Notes: generated by a model not told the origin, from the letters alone. A stretch of 64,000 bases of DNA from Echinococcus granulosus (GCF_000524195.1 NW_020170390.1:1068700-1132699); one strand, 5' to 3'. Counted from the stretch's first letter, positions 51,030 to 63,573 are shown. Made by a program: numbers and translations.

Positions 51030-51899
51030 GGTGCTCCACCTTTGTACCTCCACTTAATGACCTGGCTTCCGGGTCATGCCAGTAGCACCCCTTAGCCCTT
51101 GTAAATATCGATAACACATATTCTGCTGGAGTATAGTGTCTACCTTCGTCTTCAGGGAAGGCTCGAGACGCTGCATTGGCTGCAGCAGAAAGTGAACCCG
51201 GTCTTGAAGGCCAAACAACCTGATTTCTTTTGTTGAGTGCTAAACATTAGCCTGACGGGAGAAGTGCATATGGTGACAATCCCTAACAGTAGGACAGAAA
51301 ATGACATCAATCTTCGGCAAATACCCAAGTCTAGCGTTCTGTAGGCATGAGATTAACAACTGAAACAATATTAGCATTGAACCACTAGGAAAAGTTTTGT
51401 TACGGAGCTGTCTACAGTACTTGCATGAAGATGTCAACGAAGTGAACACTTGATACCTCCTCCACTTCTCTGCTAGCCGATCGAACCCAGACAGATGTAG
51501 CTGGGCAGCTGTAAAAGGAGAACAATATGGCAAGGAGAAAATTGACTCAAAACCTTCTCTCTACTGCTCAGGTTAAAACCCATTTAGACCAGTGTTTCTA
51601 CGACTAGCGATGGACACGCGAGAGGGCCAGCAGATTCCCTCGTTTCTCTTCTCCTCCAGAACAGAGGCCCGTGATGTTACATTCAAGTATTGCCTCAGTT
51701 GCACGCAAATTCGGTGACTCGCAGCTGATTCTTGAGTGCTTTTCTTACAGCACCGATTACGTTGTGATGGATGACGCTGAAGTTTGACCAAAAGGGGAGC
51801 GCCGATGACGATGTTCAGAGGGAAGAGGGGCTGTGTATATCGTTAGCTGCTTCCTTAACTCTTGGTTTTTTTTTGGATTGGGTCGCTTAACGATTCCGA
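51030..51899 (+). repeat. Repeat unit in inverted orientation
   Basis: Relative to the 45-50 kb block this unit reads on the other strand. It has a GGGTCATGCCAGTAGCACCC segment, CTTCGTCTTCAGGGAAGGCT with GAGACGCTGCATTGG (51146-51180), and the reverse complements of the later landmarks: TTTCGGCAAATACCC-like at 51311 and TTGCATGAAGATGTCAACGA with AAGTGAACACTTGATACCTC (51421-51460). The last is nearly identical to its partner at 45997-46040. Confidence 0.6.
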
Positions 51900-52659
51900 C
51901 ATTGTACCTTCGACGAAAGACCTATGGCCCTGTCCATGCCAGTAGCCTCATGCCCTGCTGTACGTCGAATATGCATTTCCTATCCGGGTATTAAGTCTTC
52001 TTCCTACTTCAGAGAAGTCTCAACTGGACTACTTCATACCTCCCATTTAATCAACCTCCACTTTACACTTTTAAAATGGTCGCAGCATCAGTAGTTAAGT
52101 CAATTTTTATTTTGTGTTGGTACAGACGATTTACAACTACTGTCAACTACGATAAAAGCGGCTGCAGTTGAAACCAGTGGTAAAAGATATGTTAAAGCAT
52201 CCCACAGTACACGTGGCAAAAGTTCACTGCAAAGCCCCCTTTCCTCTGGCTAAGCTACGAGCGGGGTCCAAAAAGTACACCAATGCACTGATGATGGTGA
52301 TGTCAGCCACCTGCCAAGGAGTAGACAGTTCAACGCGTCTTTGAAGATGTACCAAATCTATGCTTGAAAGACGTACTTCCCTTTAGAATAAAGCTTGTCA
52401 TTTCTGCCAAGTGCATGTATAACACCCACATTAACTTATTCACAAATAACTATCTATCCCTTTGGCTGTGATTTTCCCACAAATTTCATGGGCACATCAG
52501 GGTAAAAAGGAGTGGAAGCTGTAAGGTTGGGAAAAGAGTGAGAAATTGCCACCATAGAGATCGTCGCAATGTTACACTAAAACTACAAAACTTGGTAAAT
52601 TTGTTTAACTCCGCGTTTTCGTTTTGCGGGTATTTAAGCCCCCGCTTTTGTATTCCTAC
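51900..52659 (+). repeat. Repeat unit in inverted orientation
   Basis: It begins ATTGTACCTTCGACGAAAGA (51901), continues with GTCCATGCCAGTAGCCTCAT and CTTCTTCCTACTTCAGAGAA, and is diverged or interrupted after about 52040. Confidence 0.45.
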
Positions 52660-53330
52660 TTAGCAGCATGGCCTTCGGGACATACGAGTATCCCTCCAGC
52701 CCTTCCCTGCGTCAGCAATACATGTTCTGCCCCAGTACTGTGGCTCCATTCGTCTTCAGGAAAGACTCTAGACGCTGCAACTCAGTGTGGTATAGGGAAC
52801 TAAACGCACAGGGATCACAATTAATGCTTAAAATAGAGCAGCTGAAGTTCCTAGCTAGAGAAAACAAACTTTCAGGAAGATAGCGTTATCAGTAAAAACT
52901 AGGCATACACATGCTGTAAAATCCTTTAATGCAAAGGTTGCGGTGATTTTACATCTTCCGTGACTGTACATCTACCCACACAGACTCTTCAGTCCCCCCA
53001 CGTTGTGCATCAGATCGTAAAGGTAGCCTCTTCACATTCCCGAGAGCCTCAAGGCGCTACATTGGTGGCACTGGCAAGGAAAGTATTGTCTTTTCTATGA
53101 CTGTTTAACAAGTCTTAGCATTCCGGGAGCGGGGACCTGATACGGATGCCTAAATCCATTGAATTTTGGCAATTTTCTTTAATATTTTGTCCAAGAGGAA
53201 GAGTAATCACGAGTGGGGCGGACTAGACTTGAACATATTAGGGAAAGTCAGTTATGGAGGTGTCTACAGTGTTTATGCGAAGATGCCAAACACGTTAACA
53301 AATGCCACCTCCACTGGGTGGTTGGAACTC
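52660..53330 (+). repeat. Repeat unit in inverted orientation
   Basis: It carries CCATTCGTCTTCAGGAAAGA with CTAGACGCTGCAA (52747-52780), a further CGCTACATTGG copy near 53054, and a TTATGGAGGTGTCTACAGTG to CACCTCCACTGGG segment (53253-53320). All are in the same orientation as the copy at the left edge of the window. Confidence 0.5.
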
Positions 53331-54059
53331 AGATAAAGGACTAGAGAGCACCAAAATGGGGACAGAGTGCTAGCTTTACAAATCTACATTAAATTTCGCC
53401 TTTTATCTAGTAGTTTTGCACCTAAGCTAATGTTTATAGATAGGTGCTTAATATGCAGATTGCATTTGTTGTGAGGTCGAGTCTAACTTTGAGCAGTACG
53501 AAGAGTGTGAATCCTCTCGCATCCAATTAAGCACTTGAATAGGACAAGGCTCCAGGCAAAATAGAATCATCAACATCCGTCACTGGTTTATGGATCTTTT
53601 CGTCTGCATGCAAAATTCAATAAATTCCGTTTCTGGCTCTTCAGCGCTTATTGAAGCACCAATTGACCTGTGGTGACCGATGCATAAGACTGATCGAAAT
53701 AGCACCGAGATCAACAGGCAAGAGAAGAATGGAGCAAACTATTGCTTTGATACATATTTAAAATGCATTTTATCTTCTTGGACAGTTCAACCCCCGAAAG
53801 TCGTGCTTCCGCTCTACGGTGTGACGCATGGAATATGCTAACAACTCCCTAAATCCCCTGAAAATTTCAAGACGACACTGTCACAGAATAACAAATGTGC
53901 AATAAATGGGTCATTATCCACTATTTCGATCAATATAGAGTTACGATTGGAACACTTCTGTTGCAGGTTTGCCTGCCCTTCTTTGAAAAAAAACAGGTAT
54001 TGCATTAATTTTTGTTTAATTCTTCGTTTCAGTGATGGACAATTAAGGGCCTCTGCCAC
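53331..54059. other. Non-coding sequence within the repeat-rich region
   Basis: No repeat landmark or gene was recognised. The minus-strand frame at 53838-54302 overlaps repeat sequence and has no motif. Confidence 0.4.
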
Positions 54060-54320
54060 TATACCCATACCAAGCAGCCTAGATTTCGAGCCATGCCGGT
54101 GATCCCAAGCCCTACCGTACGTCGATATATATATGTATACATTTCGTCTGAGTAATATCTCATCTATAGTCTTCAACAAAATCTTTAAAAATTTTTGGCT
54201 TCGCCTAGATTCATAGATGCCCTCGCAATTATGTTGCCCTCCCAGACTTCTCGGAGGACGAAAGGAGACCTGATACTTGGGCAGCATATGTAAATTCGAC
54301 ACACAGTAGGGCTTAAGACC
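54060..54320. repeat. Two repeat fragments in inverted order
   Basis: The first part (GAGCCATGCCGGTGATCCCA near 54088, CGTCTGAGTAATATCTCATC near 54148) reads in the left-edge orientation. The second part (CCCAGACTTCTCGGAGGACG near 54239, CATATGTAAATTCGACACAC near 54285) reads in the opposite one. They form a small head-to-head pair just before the cap methyltransferase gene. Confidence 0.5.
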
Positions 54321-54609
54321 ACTATCATGGATCAGAGATCATTTCACCTAGCATGCATTTAATGGCGGAGCACCTTAGCAATGCCATTACCAAAACATTA
54401 CAATTTTCGCTTAGTTTTACCAAAATTAACAAATGGAATAACCAACCAACCAAAATAAGCCAAAATTGACAAATTCTTTATATGGCAGCCTCTATGTGAA
54501 ATTTCGAGGTTTTGCTTATGTTAAACTGTTTACCACTGAAAACTTGTTGAAATGTACAAAAGTTGTGTCCTTGGAAAAAATTGTTTCACAGCACTTTGGT
54601 TTGGTGTGC

Positions 54610-56148
54610 ATGATGGATGACATTGGAAGTGGTACTTCACCAAAATTCGATAAATCACCCAACGAATCTGATGGCTTCAATTGTGTCAAAGGATTCTATG
54701 ATGCAGCTGCGAAAGATAAAACGAACTGCTCCCTTCTTCAAAGAAGAAGATCACGAATTTACTATATGCGCAACTTGAGTAACTGGATAAAAGGCACTTT
54801 GATCTCACGGTACCTTGACCTTGTTTATGAAAAAAAACAAGGGAACCGAGTGAATATCTTAGACCTCTGTTGTGGTAAAGGTGGGGACCAAAAGAAGTGG
54901 CAAGTGGGTTGTGTGGATCACGTTACCTTTGTGGATATATCGGCTGCATCTATTGATATTTGTAAAGAAAGATACAATTCTTTAAAATGTGGAAATTATC
55001 GTGGACGTATCTTTTCTGCGGATTTTATAGTGCATGACTGCACTGCTCCGCTTGACTTGAAAAGGTTATATAGCGTGGTGAGCTGTCAATTTGCACTTCA
55101 CTACGCCTTTGAAAGTATTGATAAGGTAGTACCTATTATGTTTTTCCCTTAATAACTTTATATCGCATACATTACTTTGTATGTAATTGCTCTACAGATA
55201 AAAAACATACGAGCTTATTATTGGTGCTTGCTTCAGCTTATAAATGGCTTTATTGGACAAGTTGCTCTACCTTCACATTTATCACAGCGTAGTGTTCGTA
55301 ACAGCGCGAAATTGAATACGTTGTTAAACCAGTCGCGGCATTTAAAATATGTATTTTGTGCTATCATGTAAAATTGTTGGATGCCATTCATAATTCATAC
55401 CTGGTTTAAATGTTTGCATTTTTAAGTGTTTTTGTCTTTATCCTCAATTTCCTTTTTGACCAAGGCTCGTACTATGCTTCAAAACAGCAGTCAAGCCTTG
55501 GAAGAAGGTGGATACTTCCTTGTCACTGTACCCAACGCGTATGAAATCCTAAGGCGATTGAACCAGAGCAAAGACAGACGGTCCTTTGGGAACTCCGTTT
55601 ACTCCATTACCTTCGACGAACTTTACACCACCCACCACCCTCCACCCCTCTTTAAAGCACGCTACCATTTCCAGTTGGAAGGTGTGGTCGATTGTCCTGA
55701 ACATTTAGTCTACCCTCCCCTCCTGATTGCCATGGCGAAGGAAGTGAGTTTAGAGTGCATCGAGGGTCCCCTGCCCTTCGCTGCATTCATGCGCAGGACC
55801 GCGCAGGATCGTCCAATGAATATGCACCTCCTGCGCACTATGGACGCCTTGGAGATGTGGCCATCAACGCATCTTTCGAGACACTCTTTGCCCTTGCCCT
55901 CATCGCCCAAACGTGGCAGCGGTCATCACGATCGTAGCAGGAGTCCCATAGATCGGTGCGGAAGTACCGCAGGGTGGAGGTCAGGAGAGGAGTCCTCTGT
56001 AGCCGCGAGTGAGGTCGACGCTTACGCCCACGTGGAAAGGAGACGGTACTCCCTACATCTACCTGTCGGCACCATATCCAAACAGGAGTGGGAAGCTTTT
56101 TGTACATACTGTGTCTTTGTGTTTAAAAAGGTGGTACCCAATAGGTAA
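54610..56148 (+). CDS. RNMT: mRNA cap guanine-N7 methyltransferase
   Basis: The enzyme adds the N7 methyl group to the guanosine cap of nuclear pre-mRNA using S-adenosylmethionine. Two exons, 54610-55125 and 55465-56148, join in phase 0 to give 399 residues. Family blocks: VKGFYDAAAKDKTNCSLLQR, YYMRNLSNWIKGTLIS, motif I ILDLCCGKGGDQKKW at residues 83-97, SCQFALHYAFES, LEEGGYFLVTVPNAYEILRR, YHFQLEGVVDCPEHLVYPPL, and the end LPVGTISKQEWEAFCTYCVF. The start is the first ATG in the open frame (a double ATG, MMDDIGSG); the open frame continues upstream without an ATG, so an upstream exon is possible. The N-terminal extension typical of vertebrate proteins is short here. A serine-rich insertion with SPKRGSGHHDRSRSPIDRCG lies before the C-terminal block. 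Confidence 0.95.
55126..55464 (+). other. Intron of the cap methyltransferase gene
   Basis: A 339-base AT-rich phase-0 intron from GTAGTA to GACCAAG. It carries no other signal. Confidence 0.8.
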
Positions 56149-57829
56149 TGACAATCTTGGTATTGGTTTTTGGATTGAATACTTGGATGTTTCCAGTATC
56201 ATCCATCCGACGTGAACTCGACACCAATCCTGAAAGGGATTGGACTTACAAATTTATCCAATTTGGCGTTTTAATGACTTCACAACATTTCCTCGAGCGG
56301 CCAGAAATCCTGCTCCAATTAACACTCACAGCATGGATATGCGTTAAAGCCGATACTTTTGCTCTAACACCTTGCGGTGCATATTTCTACATCATTTTTT
56401 TCCGAGAGAAACCGCATTTTGCTTGTGATAATTCACCGCACGTTCTATGCTGTACCTTTTTAAAGTAAATTGCACCGTCGCTGAATAGGGTTCTCTAGTA
56501 ACTGGCTTGTACGAATAAGCGGGAAGAGTACGAAGTATGCCCATCTTATGGCCAACCGAGATCACTATAGGCACGGTGGTCTCCAGGCGTGTGTATTTGT
56601 ACTATTCGATCAATTTTGCTCTTTTAGGGATTAGTAACGTGCTCAAAGTACATCTGCATGTGATATTCGAGTGGGACGTTCCAGAATGTTCAGAAATCAA
56701 CCTTGAAAAGGTCTCTAGGAAATTGAAATATGAGCGTTTTTCTTGCGGTTCCAGGTATCTACACCACTTTTATTCCAATATTTTCGGTTTTTTTCTAATT
56801 TACGTAATTGGGTGTCGCTTCCCCAAGATAATCTTGAGGGCACAACCTCGTTGTATGAATGGGACTGCAATTCTGTGAAGTATCCATGCGCAGATCGAAC
56901 TGGAATTTCTCCAAAATTTATTACATCGAAGTCTACCACCCACCGCCCAACTGCTTTAGAACACGTTGTAATAAAGCGTCTGCTTAGGCTAACGAATGAA
57001 TCAAACCGCTCGTGTCTGAAAGGTTGAGATAATGTGAGTTCCTAACTCCTTCGAGAGACGCCGTACTAACTCATACATCTACCCGAAATCTGCCTCAACC
57101 GTTATGGCACGCATTTATCCGTAAGGTTCATGACAAATTGTAAGGGCATTTGGCTAACCCGTTTCCCCCAAGTAGCCAATGTATTCCCTAAAAATCCACA
57201 TCTAGGGACTCCTACCGTAAAAAAAGCCGTACGCATACATAAAAGATGACCCCCTTTTCCAGTGAAGTTTTCATTACACAAATTGTTCCTTCCTTCGTAA
57301 GATAATCTTGCGTATCAGATGCTACTAAAAGTTCTACTCATTACTAGACCAAACCTAAATTTCTCAACATGGACGGATGGAGTCAGGGTGTTACTGACAG
57401 ACAAAAGGCAGAAGTGTACGCGCATTCAAAACTTTTGTTTCCAAGGGTAAATGACACTGTGGTGTATGAGATGGGAGAAGGATCTGCTGCCACAAAGTCC
57501 GAAGAAAGCAAAGGAGGAAAAAGTTGAGAAAGGTGCAAGCGTGGACAAAAACAACGCATGTGTGCGTACGAATGTGTGCGTGTTTGTTTGCGCGATTTCT
57601 TATGTACAAGAATAACCCGAACCCAGATCAACATCAACGATAATAATCGGAATCCGTATACCAAAATAAAGCGATCGGAGGGAGAGAGGGAGGGGAACTG
57701 TGTTGTGCGACAAAGAGAAAAATGTAGATGGTAGTGGACAATGTAAGCTCATTTAAAAAGCAACTAACGGAAGAGGTGGTGGAACTTGGTAGAAAGAGGG
57801 AAAGAACATGATAGGTACTTCCAACACTA
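56149..57829. other. Region between converging RNMT and SSBP genes
   Basis: It should hold both 3' untranslated regions. Three plus-strand stretches have a protein-like look: about 56205-56340 (NPERDWTYKFIQF), 56640-56752 (WDVPECSEINLEKV) and 56825-57027 (TSLYEWDCNSVKYPCADRTG). I recognise none of them and found no consistent splicing, so no gene is called. An AATAAA occurs on the plus strand at 57665. Confidence 0.4.
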
Positions 57830-60800
57830 CTACTCTTGCAAAAAGAGAGCCGCCGAGGCCTCGATATCCTTCAAGGGACAGAAGGGCTTCTGCACAGATG
57901 ACGCTGAGGGTAGTAGGTCACCGGAAGTAGAGTCTTGCATTACGTCCGCCAGGTTCGGCATCGTCCGAAGGTCATCACTGCTTGGGAAGAGGATGTTCGG
58001 CGTCTCCGCGACTTTTATCTGATCGCTATCGAAGACCCGGCCGGGGGCAGACGGCCCATTGATCGTCTGGTCCGAGCCCTCCATAACCCCAGTGGCGTCG
58101 TCGGAACCCGCCAATAGCTCCAGCTCGGGAGCGCTAAGGAGAAGAGCCTCTTCGATGCTTGCCGCCTTGGAGCGCGGAGCGTCCGAACGCGGAGTCTGTT
58201 GCACAGGTGAGGGCGAGAGTAGCTGACTGATCTGCGAAGAGACCGGTGGTGGTTGTGGATGTTGTTGCGGCTGCCCGCCCGACACCACGGCTTCATCCAC
58301 AGACAGACTGTCGGTCTGACCAAAAAAAGCGAAACCATCACCGGTGCCACCACCACTACTGGCTGATGATGGCAGTGGTGTGGGCTGTGGCTGTACTACC
58401 GACGGCAACTGCTCCATCAAGGTCGGATCAAAGAGTATAGAAGGTGTCGTTGAGCCGATATCTGGAGACATCTTGGCAGTAGACTGAGGGTTCCCCAAGA
58501 AATCGACTGAGTGGCTAAGGCTTGGACCCCACTGCGGTTGCTGCTGTTGCTGCGAGGGAAGCAGACCTGGACACCAAAAAAAGAAAACACCCAGACAAGG
58601 TCAAAAATCGAACCACTATGCTTAGTTCCTTTAATTGTGGTTACGATACCTATAAAACCGAATCTTTTTCTCAAAATGAAAGACTAATTTTGCACTTTAT
58701 AGCTAGTCGAAATGAGGACTATTTTAGATATTCTTGTACTGATAGGAGTCGAGATGAATAGGGCAATGGCTTCGCCGAAGACGAGTGAGTAACCTTAAAG
58801 AGATCCTCTTAAAAATAGCCCATCAAAGAATACAGACTCAAAATCCCCCAGTGCACGCTCGTGTGCGAAGGTTTAAGCTAATAGGTCGGATATTTTAGTG
58901 GTAAACAAAATACCATGACCACATAGATATTAGCGTCATCGAAAAGGTGACGTATTGGAAATTGTAGTACTGAGAATGGGACCTACCATTAGGCGTACAA
59001 GGTGACATCTTGAGAGGGAGGGAGCGCTGCTGTTGGAAGGGATGCGGACGACCAAATTGTTGTTGATGCAGGCTAGATTGAAAGTCGCCATTGGGGGAAG
59101 AGCCTGAGAAGGAGGAGGAAGTGGTGGAGGATGAGGAATTGAGGGATCCAACTGCGTTACCATTTACCACCAAGGCTCCCCGTGGTCCCATCGGACGGGG
59201 CTGGTGCCTTAATGTCACCGTGGGAGCAGAGGCGATGGGGAGAGATGGAATGCTCGAGTTGGGACGGAATGCAGCGGCAGTGACGGCAGAGGGGGAAGGC
59301 AAAAAGGCCTCCAAATGTTGTTCGTTCATAGGCACAAGACCAGGTATCTGGTCGGGAAAAGACGTAGTTTGGTATATTATGCGTACCTAAATAGTTTTAG
59401 TACCGTGCTGAGGCACGCACCTTATCATTGGGGCGCGAGATTCCAGGTGGATACATTTGTCGAGGTTGGGAGATGTATTGCTGATGTTGAAGCATGGAAG
59501 GTGGACCGTTTCTTCCTTGGGCGTAATGAAGACTTGGACCCGGCATCGGAGTTGGCTAAAATGCATCAGAGAACGACACACTAGAAAACTCGCCCACATC
59601 CAGCAACCAAGTTAGGCTGGAAGTTACTCTGCCACACCGAAGCTAGTCATGAGATGGAGTAATGGGAGGCAACGCCTTTAGACACATTTGAAGAATCTCT
59701 TGCTTTTGGAGGGGTTTACCACGGTGGAATCAATTCAGCGACACAAGTTGAAGGCTTCACTACCATCGTCTAAACATCGAGGCTGAGTAGATAACCTACT
59801 AAATTCACTTCGCACTCTCCATACGATACACTTGAGGGTGGATAGGTTCAGCCACAAAACCGCAAAATATAAACGCAAAAACAACGCTCAATTTTCTGTG
59901 CTCGAGGGCGCACATCGCCGCACAAGGCCTCGCTTGCTCACTCTAACACACATACACGCATTTGGAAAGTTGTTGTTCCCTCGAAAGAACGCAGTTCTAC
60001 ACTGAACCGGCTTGGAGAGAGAGAACACCTAAACTCCCTGTTCCACTGGTTTTGCAACACAATTCGAGGCAAGGGGGAATGCATTCTCGGTGAATTCCTT
60101 TAATGATAAGCGTTACGATTAAGCAGTACAGCTAAGCAGAAATATATGAAATAGGCAATACCTGTGTAGATGAGACACAAACACAAGAAACTTTGGCAAC
60201 CCTAAACACATTTACTACAAAGTGCCCCAAAATTATAGCCTGTTGGTGACCGCCGATCACGTAAGACTGCGACTGTAGACTTTCGTGTGATTCCTTTGCC
60301 CGAAGCGTTTGAAGTGCGCTAGTTAGGACGCAGATCACCGATTAGAGAGTTGAGCAAACGAGGCTAGCTGAAGTTGATGTTACACACAGAGAATACAGGG
60401 TAAAAGTACACTCACCTTCCATCCATCTTTCATGCCTAAGAGCACACCAAATCACAAATAATGCCCGTCAAGAAAATTCGCAGGGAACATTCCTCGCTTC
60501 TTCAAAAGGGAAGGTGGTTAATCTACTGAAAATGACAATGATTTCTGTACCACAATGGGAGAAATCACGGAAGCCTAACCTGCTTTCACTGAGGCAAAGG
60601 CAGGCTCTTGGTTGTTTAAAAAAGTCTCCTCACACTCCGCAATTCACTTTACCTTCAATAAACATTTCAAAAACTAGATGTGGACATTATTAGCCATTCA
60701 CGCAATTATCTCGGTTTATGGCACAGGCCCATCGTTCTTTTTTTTCAATGACCGCGCCTTCACTTGCGAGTACTTTTACACCCTAAAGTACACATTGATT

Positions 60801-63573
60801 CACAAGAACACAGCTATTCCACAGATGGCGGTTAACTCTCCCCCAAACATCCCGAGATGGCACTGCTTGCAACCGAAAATAATCGGACGGAAATCGCGTG
60901 CCCACGCCTGGGAAGAGGAGGAGGAGGGTTTAATGGCAAGTAGGCGGTTGCACAGTTTTATCGTGAAGCAGGTGAAGTACTGTCTAGCACTCAATTAAAC
61001 TATTAATGATTGATACATTATGATAATGTAGTCGGGAGGAGGAAACACGCTGCCAGAAGAGATATGTGCCTTGGGGAAAGCAGATAATTGCTGTCTTAAA
61101 AGGAGCGTAATTAAAAATTAATTTCCCAACCCTTGATTGTACAACATACGGGAGATAAGTACCCGAAATCTGGAGAGAATAGTATGGCCAAGGAGTGAGC
61201 CTGCATTCCACAAATTTTCCCAGAGATCTGCTTGGCTTCGTTAACTACCCTAGATAGCACAGAGGCGTTGGAAGAGTGCAAAACTGAATTCGCATTCGAG
61301 GAGCAAAAAAACGGCCCAGTCACTAACTGTGAGTGAACAAGTAACGAGCCTGCTGTGACAGTCACGCAGGTCATCTGCTAAGACGCCGCAACTTGGGGCC
61401 TTTAAGTGGATCTGTTTGCACGCGGTAGTGACACTGGAGTACTCTCGTTTAGCCTACGGTTGGGTTACAGTCTACTTGTGCCTCGCTCGGCAGACAACGC
61501 CAGCGACATTCGGGGATGGAAAAGCACCACAGTGTAGAAAAATAGCGAAAGAGGCAATAAAAACTTCTTCAACGCAATAGTGGAGAAAGCCCAGGCTGAT
61601 GCGGGTCGCACGAGCTCTCGATGCGTTTTCTAAGCCCACAACACCGCGACCAATGGTGGACTTCAGTTTCCACCGATCGCCTCTGATTGGTTAGGCGCAT
61701 CAACAAGGTACACACACTTGATTAGCCTTAATCAACAACCATGACAAATTCGCGCTTTATTAAGGCGTCAGAGGTCAGTAAGTTGCAACACAATCGCATT
61801 GAGAACATGGCTGCAAGTTCCAATAGACACTGAAGTCTATTACATGACAAAATTAGTGTCGAGATGGGTGTTAATATCATAAAATAGCGAAGGAAGGGGC
61901 AAACGAAACGAGAATGCTACTCACAACCCGAGCCTTAATCACACCCTTAAAAAGGTACAGTGTCGTGGCAATTACCGAAAGTCGATAGAGCAAGCACGGT
62001 GAGTAGTCTGGGAGAAGAAGTGGGTAGAATATGCGGGAATGCGTGAATGCCATCCGTGCAAGTCCTCGTGCTCACGACGCGGCTAAGCCACACAGCAAAT
62101 GCGCAGAGGGTAAAATCAATGAGGACAGTTTAATTTCGGCTTTGCATATCGTGGTGATGGCAGTGGACACATGCGCACATATGCATGCACACACACGCAC
62201 ACACATAAAAGCTGCCGACAAAAGACGGATCGCTTGTGAGAGAGCGAGAGGGACACACATACAAGTGTACAAACATACGCGCATACACGCGCGCACACAC
62301 ACATGAGAGGACTGGTGACATAATAATCGGTTGAAAGGCACACCCAGGGGGGGGGGAGGCCAAAGCAGCACGCACCCATGCACCAACCGCACCCGCACAC
62401 GCACGGGAGCAGAAGTGGAGCTCACGTGCTCAACTGCTAATTGGCCCGTGAGTGCATGCTTGTGCACGTACGCACGCACCCACAACATACGAGACGGACG
62501 AGCAAAGTGGAGGGAAGATAGGCAAGAATGCCATGCTATCAAAAGGGACGCGATGTCATAAAAAGAATGTGCATAAAGCCAATTACTTTCAAAGACTAAA
62601 AAAGGTGGACGTTGGAGAAAAATTTACGAGACGTGGACAGAAAGAATAAAAACGTAAAATCAGTTGAGCCCCAGAGGAAACCTATAGTGGAAGGTAAAAT
62701 CACTGAGAGTGTGATTAGAAACATCACCTATTGAGCATGTAGTTTGGAGGCTCATCATCTGGAAAGTGAAATCGCTGTGCACAAAAACTTGTCATCAGCG
62801 TAGTTTAAGGCTGTGTTGTGAAATAGCGAAAACAAATCTGCGATCACAACAACGCGAAAAACAAAGCAGAGCAAATGTGGAGGACAATTACCTGTGGACC
62901 ACCTGGAACAAAGCCTGGATTGGCCAAGCCCTGAAACAGGACGAAAACAAAAACCGAATCATAGCAGGGAGGTAGGAGGGGCCAGAAGTATCTCGGGGTA
63001 AATAAATGCAAATACAATCCCAGCCAAGTATAGTAATAATAACAGTAGTTTGGCATGCACATGCTGAGTAAGTCAGTAGCTAGTGAAGTTTGATTTTTAT
63101 TCTGATTATATAAGCGAAATAAAGCCCCCCGCCCTTTGTGACTCTACCACGTAATACGAGTGATTTCAGTGCGTTCTTGTTGGAGTGAGTGCAAATGGGA
63201 CACAGAACTTTGGTGCAAAAATAACTAGGGTAGTTTTAGGGTCAAGTAGCCAGAATAGAACCAAACGAAGGTACGCAAGCGATCGCACACTAGAGGTGCT
63301 CAGGTGAAAGTTAACCGTTGATTGATTGATCGGAGGTGAGAACGCACGCACACGCACACACACACGCACATGGGCACGCAACTTGAGCACGCATTGGATA
63401 CACGCACAAACCCATGCACGCCTGAAGCAAAGCAAACGCTCCGAGGTAGTGAGGTAATGAACAAGTGGAAGGCAAAGCACGAACTTACGTAGTCGTAGAA
63501 AGCACGAGCATCAGGGGAGTGCTTGAGAACATCGCGTCTCTCTGGTGCGGCGCAGTAGAGATCCCAAAACACA
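57830..63573 (-). CDS. SSBP3: Single-stranded DNA-binding protein 2/3/4-type LDB cofactor, N-terminus outside window
   Basis: These proteins bind and stabilise LIM-domain-binding protein (LDB/Chip) in transcription complexes. Minus-strand exons: 63573-63489, 62930-62892 (39 bases), 59347-58987 and 58566-57830, about 406 residues visible. The diagnostic block is [20 protein letters not shown] followed by DARAFYDY, the end of the N-terminal LUFS/LisH-type domain. [13 protein letters not shown] follows, then a Pro/Ser/Gln-rich low-complexity region: [13 protein letters not shown], poly-Ser, [19 protein letters not shown] and [20 protein letters not shown]. All phases agree. The upstream exon or exons encoding the first half of the domain are not in the last 430 bases and must lie beyond 64000. 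The C-terminal part is unlike the vertebrate proteins, so the symbol marks the family, not a specific paralogue. The intron at 59348-62891 is about 3.5 kb. Confidence 0.85.
59348..62891 (-). other. 3.5 kb intron of the SSBP gene
   Basis: It contains a CA/CG-rich block at 62160-62490 with a G run near 62347-62356. No further exon could be supported, though a small one rich in Gly and Pro could be missed. Confidence 0.5.
62160..62490. repeat. CA/CG-rich alternating tract
   Basis: It has repeated ACACACGCACACACA, CGCGCGCACACACACATG and ACGTACGCACGCACC steps within the SSBP intron. Reading frames over it on both strands are artefacts. Confidence 0.8.
63335..63420. repeat. CA/CG-rich tract
   Basis: A run of CGCACACGCACACACACACG lies near 63344-63368 within an SSBP intron, followed by scattered GCAC steps. 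Confidence 0.75.

Noticed and set aside
53838..54302. 154-residue minus-strand frame
   Set aside because: It overlaps inverted repeat fragments and shows no recognised domain.
62031..62542. Cys/His/Val-rich frames on both strands
   Set aside because: They arise from the CA/CG alternating tract.
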